Of a stretch of DNA of 64,000 nucleotides, positions 15,881 to 25,021 are shown piece by piece (positions within the stretch are counted from its first letter, which is position 1; the number at the start of each line of letters is the position of its first letter). This stretch comes from Alkalihalobacillus sp. BA299 (lineage in GTDB: Bacteria > Bacillota > Bacilli > Bacillales > Bacillaceae_F). The stretch lies in assembly GCF_017745675.1 (NCBI RefSeq), contig NZ_JAFLJM010000006.1, positions 124,001 to 188,000 of the forward strand, read 5' to 3'. Under the pieces are notes generated by a model. It ran no database searches and had not been told where the DNA came from. It saw only the letters and a program-made list of their open reading frames with translations. Made by a program: the position numbers and the translations under genes.

Positions 15881-16948
15881 ATGACGGTATTTTATCTTAA
15901 TCTTTCTATAGTTTATTTTTTTTCGTTCTTATCAAGGTATTTTGCAAAACCGACAAATATAGGACTTACAGAGATAAAGCCAAATAAACTGTTGGCTTTT
16001 TTTGCATTATCAACTTTAGTACTAGTATCAGGGCTTCGCAACAATGTAGGTGATACTTATTTTTACATGCATTCATATAGAATAAATGATCATAGTTGGG
16101 GAGACATTGATTTTAAGGATGATTTTGGATTTGAGATTTTACAAGTACTTTTAAAGCACATTTCAAGTGATCCACAAATCTTAATTTTTGTGACTGCTTT
16201 ATTAACAAATGCGCTAATAGTTATGACTTTATATCACTATTCCAGATTATTTGAAATAAGTTTATATGTATATGTAACGATAGGCTACTTCTTGGTCTCG
16301 ATGAACGGTATTAGACAATATTTAGCAGCTGCCATCGTTTTTGCAGCGACAAAATTTATTATTGATGGTGACTGGAAAAAGTATATGCTTGTCGTTCTTT
16401 TAGCATCAACGATTCACCAAACGGCACTTATTCTTATCCCAATATATTTTGTCGTAAGAAGTCCTGCCTGGTCGAAGTCGACTTATATTTTATTAGCCTT
16501 TTCTATTTTTATAGTCATAGGCTTTAATGAATTTATGGATCTATTATTTAAAGCAATTGAAGACACTCAATATGGAGTCTATCAAAACTTCCAAGAAGGT
16601 GGAGCAAGTATACTAAGAGTAGCTGTAGGAGCTGTACCAGTGATCATTGCCTTTTTAGGTAGAGAAAAATTAAAGAAGCTATTTCCGAATAGTGATGTCA
16701 TTGTTAATATGTCTATTTTAGGATTGGTATTTCTGGTGATTTCTACACAAAACTGGATTTTTGCTCGATTTTCGATCTACTTTGGACTATACCAACTTAT
16801 TTTAATCTCTTGGATTGTAAAGGTGTTTAGAGAAAAAGACCAAAAGCTAATCTATTATGGAATTCTAGTTTGTTATTTTGTTTACTTTTTTTATGAACAT
16901 GTCATTGCTTTAAATATGTACTACAGAAGTAATTATTTTAATCTTTAA
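15881..16948 (+). CDS. epsG: EpsG-family polysaccharide polymerase
   Basis: A 355-aa integral membrane protein with about ten hydrophobic segments. The EpsG landmarks are visible: SGLRNNVGDTYFYM near residue 52, VSMNGIRQYLAAAI near 145 and HQTALILIPIYF near 185. EpsG proteins act like Wzy and polymerise lipid-linked repeat units on the outer face. Start behind GGAAAGGG. It is the only polymerase candidate in the cluster. Confidence 0.88.
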   Translation: MTVFYLNLSIVYFFSFLSRYFAKPTNIGLTEIKPNKLLAFFALSTLVLVSGLRNNVGDTYFYMHSYRINDHSWGDIDFKDDFGFEILQVLLKHISSDPQILIFVTALLTNALIVMTLYHYSRLFEISLYVYVTIGYFLVSMNGIRQYLAAAIVFAATKFIIDGDWKKYMLVVLLASTIHQTALILIPIYFVVRSPAWSKSTYILLAFSIFIVIGFNEFMDLLFKAIEDTQYGVYQNFQEGGASILRVAVGAVPVIIAFLGREKLKKLFPNSDVIVNMSILGLVFLVISTQNWIFARFSIYFGLYQLILISWIVKVFREKDQKLIYYGILVCYFVYFFYEHVIALNMYYRSNYFNL

Positions 16949-16973
16949 AAAAATAAAAGGTTAGGTTGCGAAA

Positions 16974-17126
16974 ATGAACATTTCAGAAAAGTTATCAGAA
17001 AAGCAATTAAAAGACATTTTAATTAACAATTATGATAAAGGACTGGAAGATAACAATGTAAATGTGATTGAACTAATAGAAGAGATTAAAAAGCAGATTA
17101 TTATTTCAATAAATTCTTCAGTATAA
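16974..17126 (+). CDS. Small hypothetical protein in the eps operon (50 aa)
   Basis: An ORF beginning MNISEKLSEKQLKDIL and ending KKQIIISINSSV, predicted helical and acidic. The ribosome site (AAAGGTTAGG) is modest. It fills the gap between epsG and epsL. I do not recognise the family; confidence that it is translated is moderate. Confidence 0.45.
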   Translation: MNISEKLSEKQLKDILINNYDKGLEDNNVNVIELIEEIKKQIIISINSSV

Positions 17127-17172
17127 ACTACACTTTAAATTAATAAAGTAAATAGAAGTGGAGGTGATCATT

Positions 17173-17787
17173 ATGAAACGACTATTTGATGTATTAATTG
17201 CATCAATAATACTAATTATTTTATCTCCAATTATTACTATTATTTCTTTACTAGTAAAGAAAAAATTAGGAACACCTATTCTATTTAAACAACAGCGTCC
17301 AGGGTTATATAGTAAGCCTTTTTATCTTTATAAATTTCGAACGATGACAGATGAAAAGGACCAGAATGGACAGTTACTATCCGATCATCAGAGGTTAACT
17401 CCTTTTGGGAAGTGTCTAAGAAAATATAGTTTAGATGAATTGCCTCAACTGATTAATGTGTTAAAAGGCGATATTAGTTTAGTAGGCCCGAGACCATTAT
17501 TAATGGAATATGTACCATTATATTCAGAACAACAAATTTCTCGTCACAATGTGAAACCAGGAATTACAGGGTGGGCACAAGTTAATGGCCGTAATGCAAT
17601 TACTTGGGAAGAGAAGTTCGAGTTAGATGTTTGGTATGTTAATCACCAATCTTTTTTTCTAGATTTGAAAATTTTGTTGTTAACGGTATACAAGGTAATA
17701 AAATCGGAAGGAATCAATCAACAAGGAAATGTTACGATCGAACGATTTAGAGGTTCAAACTATGCGATGAAAGAGGGAGTAAAATGA
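17173..17787 (+). CDS. epsL: Undecaprenyl-phosphate sugar phosphotransferase (EpsL-like)
   Basis: A 204-aa initiating transferase of the bacterial sugar transferase (PglC/WbaP catalytic) family. It has one N-terminal re-entrant membrane segment (residues 7-32), then FKQQRPGLYSKPFYLYKFRTM, RKYSLDELPQLINVL, GDISLVGPRPLL and KPGITGWAQVNGRN. It loads the first sugar phosphate on undecaprenyl phosphate. ATG 17173 follows GTGGAGGTGATC; an in-frame GTG at 17158 is less likely. It overlaps epsM by four bases. Confidence 0.93.
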   Translation: MKRLFDVLIASIILIILSPIITIISLLVKKKLGTPILFKQQRPGLYSKPFYLYKFRTMTDEKDQNGQLLSDHQRLTPFGKCLRKYSLDELPQLINVLKGDISLVGPRPLLMEYVPLYSEQQISRHNVKPGITGWAQVNGRNAITWEEKFELDVWYVNHQSFFLDLKILLLTVYKVIKSEGINQQGNVTIERFRGSNYAMKEGVK

Positions 17788-18428
17788 AAATAGTCATCGT
17801 AGGGCAAGGAGGTCATAGTAAAGTCATCCAAGATATTATCCACAAAAACGACGGGTATGAAGTGATCGGTTATTTAGATGACAAATACGATGATTTAGAG
17901 ATTACAAAAAATATATATACGGGCCCGCTTTCGTTAGCACCTAAAATTATTGAATACTTTAATGATGCCAAATTTGTCATTGCGATTGGAAATAATAAAG
18001 TGAGAAAAGCTGTAATTCAACAATTTAACTTTTCCAGACACTATTATGCTACATTAATTCATCCAACGGCAGTAATAAGTCCGAGTGTTGAAATAGGGTA
18101 TGGAACTGTTGTAATGGCAAATGCGGTAATAAATGCAGGAACATTAATTGGCAATCACGTTATTATTAATACCAATTCTGTTGTAGAACATGATAATCGG
18201 ATAGGAAATTTTGTTCATATCTCTCCTAAAGCAGCAATTACAGGTACGGTAGAAATTGAAGAAGGTGTGCACATTGGAGCAGGTGCAACGGTTATACCAA
18301 ACAAAAAAGTCGGTCAATGGTCTATTATCGGTGCAGGGGCAACAGTTATTCATGATATCCCACCTCGCTGTACCGCCGTTGGGACTCCTGCTCAAATCAA
18401 AATGAAAGAGGGGGTAAAAATTGTATAA
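17784..18428 (+). CDS. epsM: NeuD/PglD-family sugar O/N-acetyltransferase (EpsM-like)
   Basis: A 214-aa protein with an N-terminal nucleotide-binding half (IVIVGQGGHSKVIQDI) and a left-handed beta-helix of hexapeptide repeats from about residue 90 (ISPSVEIGYGTVVMANAVIN onward). The catalytic His lies in NSVVEHDNRIG. It acetylates the 4-amino group made by EpsN, giving a diacetylated bacillosamine-like sugar. Its ATG overlaps the epsL stop. Confidence 0.9.
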   Translation: MKIVIVGQGGHSKVIQDIIHKNDGYEVIGYLDDKYDDLEITKNIYTGPLSLAPKIIEYFNDAKFVIAIGNNKVRKAVIQQFNFSRHYYATLIHPTAVISPSVEIGYGTVVMANAVINAGTLIGNHVIINTNSVVEHDNRIGNFVHISPKAAITGTVEIEEGVHIGAGATVIPNKKVGQWSIIGAGATVIHDIPPRCTAVGTPAQIKMKEGVKIV

Positions 18429-18435
18429 GGATCAT

Positions 18436-19605
18436 ATGAAAAAAAGAATATATCTTTCCCCACCTCATATGAGTGGGGGAGAAAAGAAATATATAATGGA
18501 AGCATTTGAAACGAACTGGATTGCCCCACTAGGACCAAATGTCGATGCGTTTGAAAAAGAAATAGCGAATTATGTAGGAGTCAATGAAGCTGTCGCCTTA
18601 AGTTCAGGTACTGCAGCCATTCATTTGGCTCTTATTTTATTAGGAGTAGAAAAAGGAGATAAAGTATTTTGCTCCAGCTTAACCTTTGTAGCAAGTGCGA
18701 ACCCGATCCTTTATCAAGAAGCGGAACCCGTATTTATTGACTCAGAGCCAGATACATGGAATATGTCGCCTGACGCTTTAAAAAGAGCATTACAAGATGC
18801 AGTAATTGAAGGAAAGCTTCCGAAAGCCGTCATCGTTGTGAATTTGTATGGTCAAAGTGCCAAAATGGATGAGATTGTGGCCTTATGTCATGAGTATGGA
18901 GTTCCGATCATTGAGGATGCAGCGGAGTCATTGGGGGCGAACTATAAAGGTCAACTGAGTGGAACCTTTGGTGAGTTTGGCGTTTTTTCCTTCAACGGCA
19001 ACAAAATTATTACAACATCAGGAGGTGGAATGCTGGTAACTAATAATGAAGTGGCTGCAAAGAAAGCGCGATTTCTAGCAACACAAGCAAGAGATCAAGC
19101 ACAACACTATCAGCATAGCATTCGTGGATACAATTATCGACTTAGTAATATTTTAGCTGGAATTGGGCGAGGACAATTAGAAGTATTAGAAGATAGAGTT
19201 AATACAAGAAGAGCTATATTTAACAGGTATTACGAGGAGTTAGCCGATATTCCAGGAATACATTTTATGCCAGAACTTCAGAGGACAAGATCGAATCGTT
19301 GGCTTACGGCATTAACGATTGATGAAAGAGTATTAGGTGTTTCAGTGCAATCAGTACTACAAAATATGGCGGATGAAAATATTGAAGCACGCCCTGTATG
19401 GAAGCCGCTTCATATGCAGCCACTTTTTGAAGGATCCCAATATTACCCTCACCATGAAGGTAATATTGTATCAGAGAAGTTGTTTTATACTGGGATTTGT
19501 TTACCATCTGGTTCAAATTTAACACAGTCAGACCAAATGAGGGTGATCGAATGTATAAAAAACACCTTGAAATTAACAGTTAAAACAGAAAGTAACATGT
19601 TTTAA
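18436..19605 (+). CDS. epsN: Sugar aminotransferase, DegT/DnrJ/EryC1 family (EpsN-like)
   Basis: A 389-aa PLP enzyme, matching B. subtilis EpsN in length and in its start KRIYLSPPHMSGGEKKYI. The PLP lysine is in FSFNGNKIITTSGGGM and the ALSSGTAAIHLAL phosphate loop is present. It aminates the 4-keto sugar made by EpsC. ATG 18436 (AAGGA 4 bases upstream) gives family length; an in-frame TTG at 18421 with AGGGGG upstream is a real alternative. Confidence 0.92.
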   Translation: MKKRIYLSPPHMSGGEKKYIMEAFETNWIAPLGPNVDAFEKEIANYVGVNEAVALSSGTAAIHLALILLGVEKGDKVFCSSLTFVASANPILYQEAEPVFIDSEPDTWNMSPDALKRALQDAVIEGKLPKAVIVVNLYGQSAKMDEIVALCHEYGVPIIEDAAESLGANYKGQLSGTFGEFGVFSFNGNKIITTSGGGMLVTNNEVAAKKARFLATQARDQAQHYQHSIRGYNYRLSNILAGIGRGQLEVLEDRVNTRRAIFNRYYEELADIPGIHFMPELQRTRSNRWLTALTIDERVLGVSVQSVLQNMADENIEARPVWKPLHMQPLFEGSQYYPHHEGNIVSEKLFYTGICLPSGSNLTQSDQMRVIECIKNTLKLTVKTESNMF

Positions 19606-19616
19606 AGGTGATAAAT

Positions 19617-20360
19617 ATGAATACAGCATTGAGTAAAATACCAAAAGTAATCCATTATTGTTGGTTTGGTGGTAAAGAAAAACCTGAGATCGTTAAGAAA
19701 TGCTTGGAAAGCTGGGAGAGAAACTTACAAGGCTATGAAATTATAGAATGGAACGAGAATAATTTTAATTTAAGTTGTAACTCCTATGTTAAAGAGGCCT
19801 ACCAAGCAAAAAAGTTTGCTTTTGTCAGTGATTATGTCAGAGTTTATGTCTTATACCACTTTGGCGGGATTTATTTAGATACTGATGTTGAAGTTTTTAA
19901 ACCATTTGATGAGCTATTACATCAGGATTCCTTTTGGGGCTTTGAGCAAGAAAACTTTATCGCAACGAGTACCATAGGAGCTGTGAAAGGAAATGAACTG
20001 ATTAAAATATTTCTAGATTCATATGAAAAGAAGAGCTTCATTCGAGATGATGGTAACTTTAATCAATTAACAAATGTTGCTATCATAACCGAAATCTTAA
20101 AAAGCAGAGGAATAATTCAAAATGGAGAATTTCAAGAGTTGGTAGGGTTAGGAGCTTTTTACCCTCAAACATATTTTTCTCCTTATGATTATATTAACTG
20201 TAGGAAATTAGTTACTGAAGAAACTTATGCTATGCATCACTTTTACAAGAGTTGGCTGCCTTGGCAAGTAAGGGTGAAAGGGAACTTAAAAGTAACAGCA
20301 GCTAAATTAATTGGTGGTAATAATATAGCAAGGCTTAGAAAATTAGTTTCGAAAACGTAG
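19617..20360 (+). CDS. Glycosyltransferase with DXD motif (GT32 family)
   Basis: A 247-aa protein with the GT32 hallmarks: IPKVIHYCWFGG near the start, SDYVRVYVLYHFGGIYLDTD containing the DXD motif, and a C-terminal HHFYKSW. These retaining enzymes transfer hexoses in capsule and exopolysaccharide clusters. ATG 19617 follows AAAGGTG. Begins the strain-specific, more AT-rich part of the operon. Confidence 0.85.
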   Translation: MNTALSKIPKVIHYCWFGGKEKPEIVKKCLESWERNLQGYEIIEWNENNFNLSCNSYVKEAYQAKKFAFVSDYVRVYVLYHFGGIYLDTDVEVFKPFDELLHQDSFWGFEQENFIATSTIGAVKGNELIKIFLDSYEKKSFIRDDGNFNQLTNVAIITEILKSRGIIQNGEFQELVGLGAFYPQTYFSPYDYINCRKLVTEETYAMHHFYKSWLPWQVRVKGNLKVTAAKLIGGNNIARLRKLVSKT

Positions 20361-20369
20361 GAGGTTCTT

Positions 20370-21599
20370 ATGAAAAAGATTTTGATTGCCTCCTTTGACA
20401 TGGAAGTAGGCGGTGTTGAAAGAAGTTTAATCAGCATGCTCGAAAACTTTGATTACGATAATTATCAAGTAGATCTTATGTTATATCGTCACCAAGGTGA
20501 CTTTTTGAATTTAATACCAGATCAAGTAAACCTTTTACCGGAAATACCACAATATGCAACGTTTCGAAAATCAATTAGTGAAATTATGAAAGAAAAACAG
20601 TTTACGATTGGTACTGCTAGACTACTTTCAAAAATAAACACAGAAATATTAAGAAGAGTAAAAAATATAGCTGAACCTGGATACTATCAGATGCAATTGA
20701 TGTGGAAATATGCGTTGCCATTTCTTCCTCAACTAGAAAAAGAGTATGATGTTGCAATAAGTTATTTATGGCCACATGATTTTGTTGGAGAAAAAGTTAG
20801 AGCTAAAAAGAAATTTGCCTGGATCCATACCGATTATTCCACAGTGGATACTGATCCAAAAGTAGATAGACACATTTGGGGTAAATTTGATCATATTGTT
20901 TCTATATCAGAAGATTGTACAAAAGCATTTTTAAGCAAATACCCATACTTTGGTGAAAAAATATTACTAATAGAAAATATTACATCACCCACATTTGTAA
21001 AGAGAATGGCAAAAGAAGAAATCAATGATGTTGAATTTACTAGTGACTATTTTAATATTGTTTCAGTTGGTAGACTCTGTTATCAAAAAGCTTTTGATAA
21101 CGCAATTAAAGCTTTAAGAATATTACATGATAAAGGCTATACGAATATAAAATGGTATGTGGTTGGGTATGGTGGTGAAGAACATAAATTAGAGGAATTA
21201 ATACAAACTCACAAATTAAAGGATAGTTTTATTTTATTGGGTAAAAAGATCAACCCGTATCCATATATGGCAAAGTGTGATCTATATGTTCAACCTTCAA
21301 GGTATGAAGGAAAAGCTGTTACAGTTACTGAAGCCAAAATATTAGGTAAGTCAATAATAATTACTGATTATCCTACTGCAAAAAGTCAAGTTAGTGATAG
21401 AATAGATGGTTATATTACAGATTTATCCATTGAGGGAATTGTGGATGGAGTAGAAGAAGTTTATAACAATTTTAACTTGAGAAAATCGATGGCAAATTAC
21501 TGTGAAAAGGCTAATTATAGTAATAGGAATGAATTAAAAAAATTATATGGGAAAATTGAAGGTGAAAAAAATCAATATCTCATTTCAGAAACGGTGTAA
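20370..21599 (+). CDS. Glycosyltransferase family 4, paralog 1 of 3
   Basis: A 409-aa GT-B enzyme: SFDMEVGGVERSLISMLE at the start, FAWIHTDYS in the middle, donor motifs SVGRLCYQKAFDNAIKAL and QPSRYEGKAVTVTEAKIL. It shares this layout with the genes at 23823 and 25022; the three are clear paralogs, so one ancestral gene was duplicated inside the operon. Here the helix after EGK reads AVTVTEAK instead of SIAIDEAK, so it is the most diverged copy. Confidence 0.85.
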   Translation: MKKILIASFDMEVGGVERSLISMLENFDYDNYQVDLMLYRHQGDFLNLIPDQVNLLPEIPQYATFRKSISEIMKEKQFTIGTARLLSKINTEILRRVKNIAEPGYYQMQLMWKYALPFLPQLEKEYDVAISYLWPHDFVGEKVRAKKKFAWIHTDYSTVDTDPKVDRHIWGKFDHIVSISEDCTKAFLSKYPYFGEKILLIENITSPTFVKRMAKEEINDVEFTSDYFNIVSVGRLCYQKAFDNAIKALRILHDKGYTNIKWYVVGYGGEEHKLEELIQTHKLKDSFILLGKKINPYPYMAKCDLYVQPSRYEGKAVTVTEAKILGKSIIITDYPTAKSQVSDRIDGYITDLSIEGIVDGVEEVYNNFNLRKSMANYCEKANYSNRNELKKLYGKIEGEKNQYLISETV

Positions 21600-21611
21600 G
21601 GGGGATTTATT

Positions 21612-22637
21612 ATGGATATAAAAGTAAGTGTAATAATACCCGTTTATAATGCTGAACAATATCTCTCACACTGTATTGAATCACTTTTAAAGCAAACACT
21701 CCAACAATGTGAATTTATTTTTATTAATGACGGATCAATTGATGATAGTCAGCAGATTATTGAAAAGTATAAAAAGAAGGATCCAAGAATTAGATTAATA
21801 AATCAAAAAAATCAAGGGGTAAGCATCGCAAGAAATACAGGCATTGAAATAGCGTCTGGAGAATATATCGGTTTTGTCGATGCAGATGACTACATTGAAA
21901 GTGATATGTATGAACAAATGTACACTGCAGCAATAACATGTAAATGTGATGTAGTAATTACAAATTTTGAAAGCGAAATTAAAGGGCAGAAAGTTATAAC
22001 AACTTATCCATTTCCCCAAAATCAAATACTCAATCGAAATTTTATTGTTAAAGAGTTATTAGCTTATTTAATTAAGTCTGAAAACATGAATACAGTATGC
22101 AATAAAATCTATTTAAATCAAAGGGTTATTGATAATAAAATAAAATTTCCAGAAAAAGTGGCTCTTGGGGAGGATGGAATGTTTAACATGCTTTTTTTTA
22201 GTATTGCTTCAAGTTTAGTATATATTAGCTATACTGGATACCATTATAGAGAAGTGAGTGGAAGTGCAACAAAAAATCTAGCAAAATTTAATTATTTTGA
22301 TAGAGCAGTTGAAGTATATGAAAGTCAGTTACCAAGCAGATTAGCTAATACATTAGGTGAAAAAAAAATTCAAGAGTTAAAAGCAATAAAGTTTATAAAT
22401 AGTGTTCTATCATATATATATATTTACTTTACAGCAACCGAACAGCTCAGTTATAAAGAACGGTACAACTTTGTAAAAACAATGATTCATCATGAAAAAG
22501 TTCGAGAGGCACTAACTATTTATTCAAAGGAATTTAATAATTTAGGTAGGTATGAAAAGTTCTTATTAGATATGGTAAAAAGGAGATCTACTTTTAGTTT
22601 ATACTGTGCAACTACATATAGTAAATTACGAAATTAA
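21612..22637 (+). CDS. Glycosyltransferase family 2
   Basis: A 341-aa GT-A enzyme with VSVIIPVYNAEQYLSHCIES, FINDGSIDDS and GFVDADDYIESDMYE (DXD-type metal site), then GEDGMFN further on. The C-terminal 120 residues are variable as in other EpsJ/EpsH-type enzymes. Start behind AAGGGGG. Donor and acceptor unknown. Confidence 0.87.
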   Translation: MDIKVSVIIPVYNAEQYLSHCIESLLKQTLQQCEFIFINDGSIDDSQQIIEKYKKKDPRIRLINQKNQGVSIARNTGIEIASGEYIGFVDADDYIESDMYEQMYTAAITCKCDVVITNFESEIKGQKVITTYPFPQNQILNRNFIVKELLAYLIKSENMNTVCNKIYLNQRVIDNKIKFPEKVALGEDGMFNMLFFSIASSLVYISYTGYHYREVSGSATKNLAKFNYFDRAVEVYESQLPSRLANTLGEKKIQELKAIKFINSVLSYIYIYFTATEQLSYKERYNFVKTMIHHEKVREALTIYSKEFNNLGRYEKFLLDMVKRRSTFSLYCATTYSKLRN

Positions 22638-22649
22638 CGGGGGCTCGAT

Positions 22650-23810
22650 ATGAAAATTATGATGTTTGCTCACTCGGGTAGTTTAAATAGGGGCTGTGAA
22701 GCTATAGTTAGATCTACCACTTCCCTTATTAAAGAAAAACTAGAAGGCGTGAATATGTTTTTAGCTTCTGATAATCCAGATTCAGACAAAATTATTTCGA
22801 CACTTGATGGAATATACAATGGATCCAGTAGGACTTTAAAAAGATATTCATCTTCATGGTTCATTTCTTCATTAAGAGTAAAACTTTTAAAAGATGAAAG
22901 TTATGCCTTAGGAAAAATTCATGACAATATTATCAAACATATAAAAGAAATGGATATTTGTTTATCAATTGGTGGAGATAACTATTGTTATGGTGAACAA
23001 CCTGGATGGTATGAAATCAATAAACGAGTAAAGAGTCAAGGGAAGAAATTAGTTTTATGGGGATGTTCAATTGGTGAAGAGGATATGTCTGAGAGAAAAT
23101 TAGAGGATCTAAAATTATTTGATTTAATATTAGCTCGTGAAACACTAACTTATAATATGCTTAAAAATAAAGGGCTTAATAATGTAAAGTTATGTGCTGA
23201 TCCTGCTTTTACAATGGAAAAGGAAGAACTACCATTGCCAGAAGGATGGCAGGAAGGTAATACGATTGGATTGAATTTTAGTCCGCTAGTTTTAAATAAA
23301 AATCAACAATCCAAAGACGCAGTTAGAGACCTCATTGAACATATTTTAAAAACGACTAATAGCACCATTGCTTTAACTCCACATGTCATTCAAGACGGTA
23401 ATAATGATTTTACCGTTCTTCAGCAATATTTTAAAGAATTTAGTGATACACGTAGAGTGATTTTATTACCACCTCATTTAAATGCTATTCAATATAAAGG
23501 ATTTATTGCTAGAATGCGATTTTTCATTGGAGCTAGAACTCATGCAACAATTGCAGCCTATTCCAATTACATTCCAACGATGGTTTTAGGTTATAGCGTG
23601 AAGTCTAAAGGCATTGCTAAAGATATTTTTGGTGAGGAAAAATTAGTGCTTAATCTTGAAGAAATATCAAATAGTAAAAAATTAATTGATAACTTTGAGG
23701 AATTGGTTAATGAGGAACAAGAAATAAAACAAATTCTCAAATCTAATATCCCAAATATCAAGAGAATGTCCTATAAAGCAGTAGAAGATTTAAAAGAATT
23801 GGTTAAATAG
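22650..23810 (+). CDS. Polysaccharide pyruvyl transferase family protein (CsaB/WcaK-like)
   Basis: A 386-aa protein with the pattern HSGSLNRGCEAIV near the start, CLSIGGDNYCYGEQPGWYE, and GARTHATIAAYSN with the conserved Arg and His. The family adds a ketal pyruvate from PEP to a sugar, which gives the polymer negative charge. A second member lies at 30503. Start behind ACGGGGGCTCG. Confidence 0.83.
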   Translation: MKIMMFAHSGSLNRGCEAIVRSTTSLIKEKLEGVNMFLASDNPDSDKIISTLDGIYNGSSRTLKRYSSSWFISSLRVKLLKDESYALGKIHDNIIKHIKEMDICLSIGGDNYCYGEQPGWYEINKRVKSQGKKLVLWGCSIGEEDMSERKLEDLKLFDLILARETLTYNMLKNKGLNNVKLCADPAFTMEKEELPLPEGWQEGNTIGLNFSPLVLNKNQQSKDAVRDLIEHILKTTNSTIALTPHVIQDGNNDFTVLQQYFKEFSDTRRVILLPPHLNAIQYKGFIARMRFFIGARTHATIAAYSNYIPTMVLGYSVKSKGIAKDIFGEEKLVLNLEEISNSKKLIDNFEELVNEEQEIKQILKSNIPNIKRMSYKAVEDLKELVK

Positions 23811-23822
23811 CTGAGGTGTTCC

Positions 23823-25016
23823 ATGAAAGAAAATATACTATTTGTAATGCCCAGCTTGTCTGCTGGTGGTGGGGAAAAAAGTTTAGTTAATTTATTATCA
23901 CAAATTGATTATAACCGTTTCAATATTGATTTATTTTTATTCAACCATAACGGAATATTTATGGAATATTTACCTAGTGAAGTAAATGTATTATCTTTAC
24001 CAGACACCTACACAGATTTCACTTTGCCTCTCCATAAGTCAATTGCCAAATTTATTATGAAGAGAAAGTTTAATTTAGTGTTAAGTCGAATTACGTACAC
24101 TAAAATGAACAGAAGTTCAAAAAGTACATCTATTAATGAACAGTACAGTTGGAAATACATGGCCCAATCTTTAGAAAAGCTGGAGAAAAAATACGATATA
24201 GCAATCGGCTTTTTAGAAAAAACGTCAACTTATTTTTGTGTAGATAAAGTGGAAGCTAATAAAAAAATTGGTTGGGTTCACATTGACTATGATAAATTAG
24301 GCATGGATCCCCAATATGATTTGCCGTATTTTAAAAAACTAGATAATATTATCACGGTATCTGAAGAGTGTTCCAATATATTAAAAGAAAGATTTCCTAG
24401 TGAAGGAGAAAAGGTTCAGGTTATTTATAATATCGTTTCACCGACTACGATAACTAAAATGGCTAAAATGGAAAAAGTGGATAACCCCCAAAAAAATAAT
24501 GAAGTTAATATCCTTTCAATTGGTAGGCTTCATTATCAAAAGGGCTTTGATAGAGCTATTAAAGCATGTAAGATCATGGTAGATAAAGGTTATAATATAC
24601 AGTGGCGAATAATTGGTGAGGGAGAAGAACGTCAAAAGTTAATGACTTTAATAAATGAGTATAACTTAAAAGACCACTTCCACTTAATAGGACTTAAATC
24701 GAATCCTTACCCTTATATCAAGAATGCTGAAGTTTATGCTCAAACTTCTAATTTTGAAGGGAAGTCAATAGCCATTGATGAAGCAAAAATTCTCCAAAAG
24801 CCTATATTAGTTACAAATTTTAGTACGGCTAAAGATCAAATTCAACATGGTAAAAATGGATTAATAGTAGAAATGGATCCTTCTGCAATAGCCGATGGAA
24901 TAGAAAATCTAATAATTGATAAAGATTTAAGAAAAAAGTTAACTACTAATCTAGCAAATGAAAAACTGGGTACTGAGGCAGAAATCAATAAATTATATGA
25001 ATTGTTTGCGAGGTGA
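23823..25016 (+). CDS. Glycosyltransferase family 4, paralog 2 of 3
   Basis: A 397-aa GT-B enzyme. Motifs MPSLSAGGGEKSLVNLLSQ, GWVHIDYDKLGMDPQ, SIGRLHYQKGFDRAIKAC and QTSNFEGKSIAIDEAKILQ. It is close to the neighbour at 25022 (both share EKLGTEAEI/EKLGTENEI near the end), which suggests a recent tandem duplication. Confidence 0.86.
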   Translation: MKENILFVMPSLSAGGGEKSLVNLLSQIDYNRFNIDLFLFNHNGIFMEYLPSEVNVLSLPDTYTDFTLPLHKSIAKFIMKRKFNLVLSRITYTKMNRSSKSTSINEQYSWKYMAQSLEKLEKKYDIAIGFLEKTSTYFCVDKVEANKKIGWVHIDYDKLGMDPQYDLPYFKKLDNIITVSEECSNILKERFPSEGEKVQVIYNIVSPTTITKMAKMEKVDNPQKNNEVNILSIGRLHYQKGFDRAIKACKIMVDKGYNIQWRIIGEGEERQKLMTLINEYNLKDHFHLIGLKSNPYPYIKNAEVYAQTSNFEGKSIAIDEAKILQKPILVTNFSTAKDQIQHGKNGLIVEMDPSAIADGIENLIIDKDLRKKLTTNLANEKLGTEAEINKLYELFAR

Positions 25017-25021
25017 GGTAA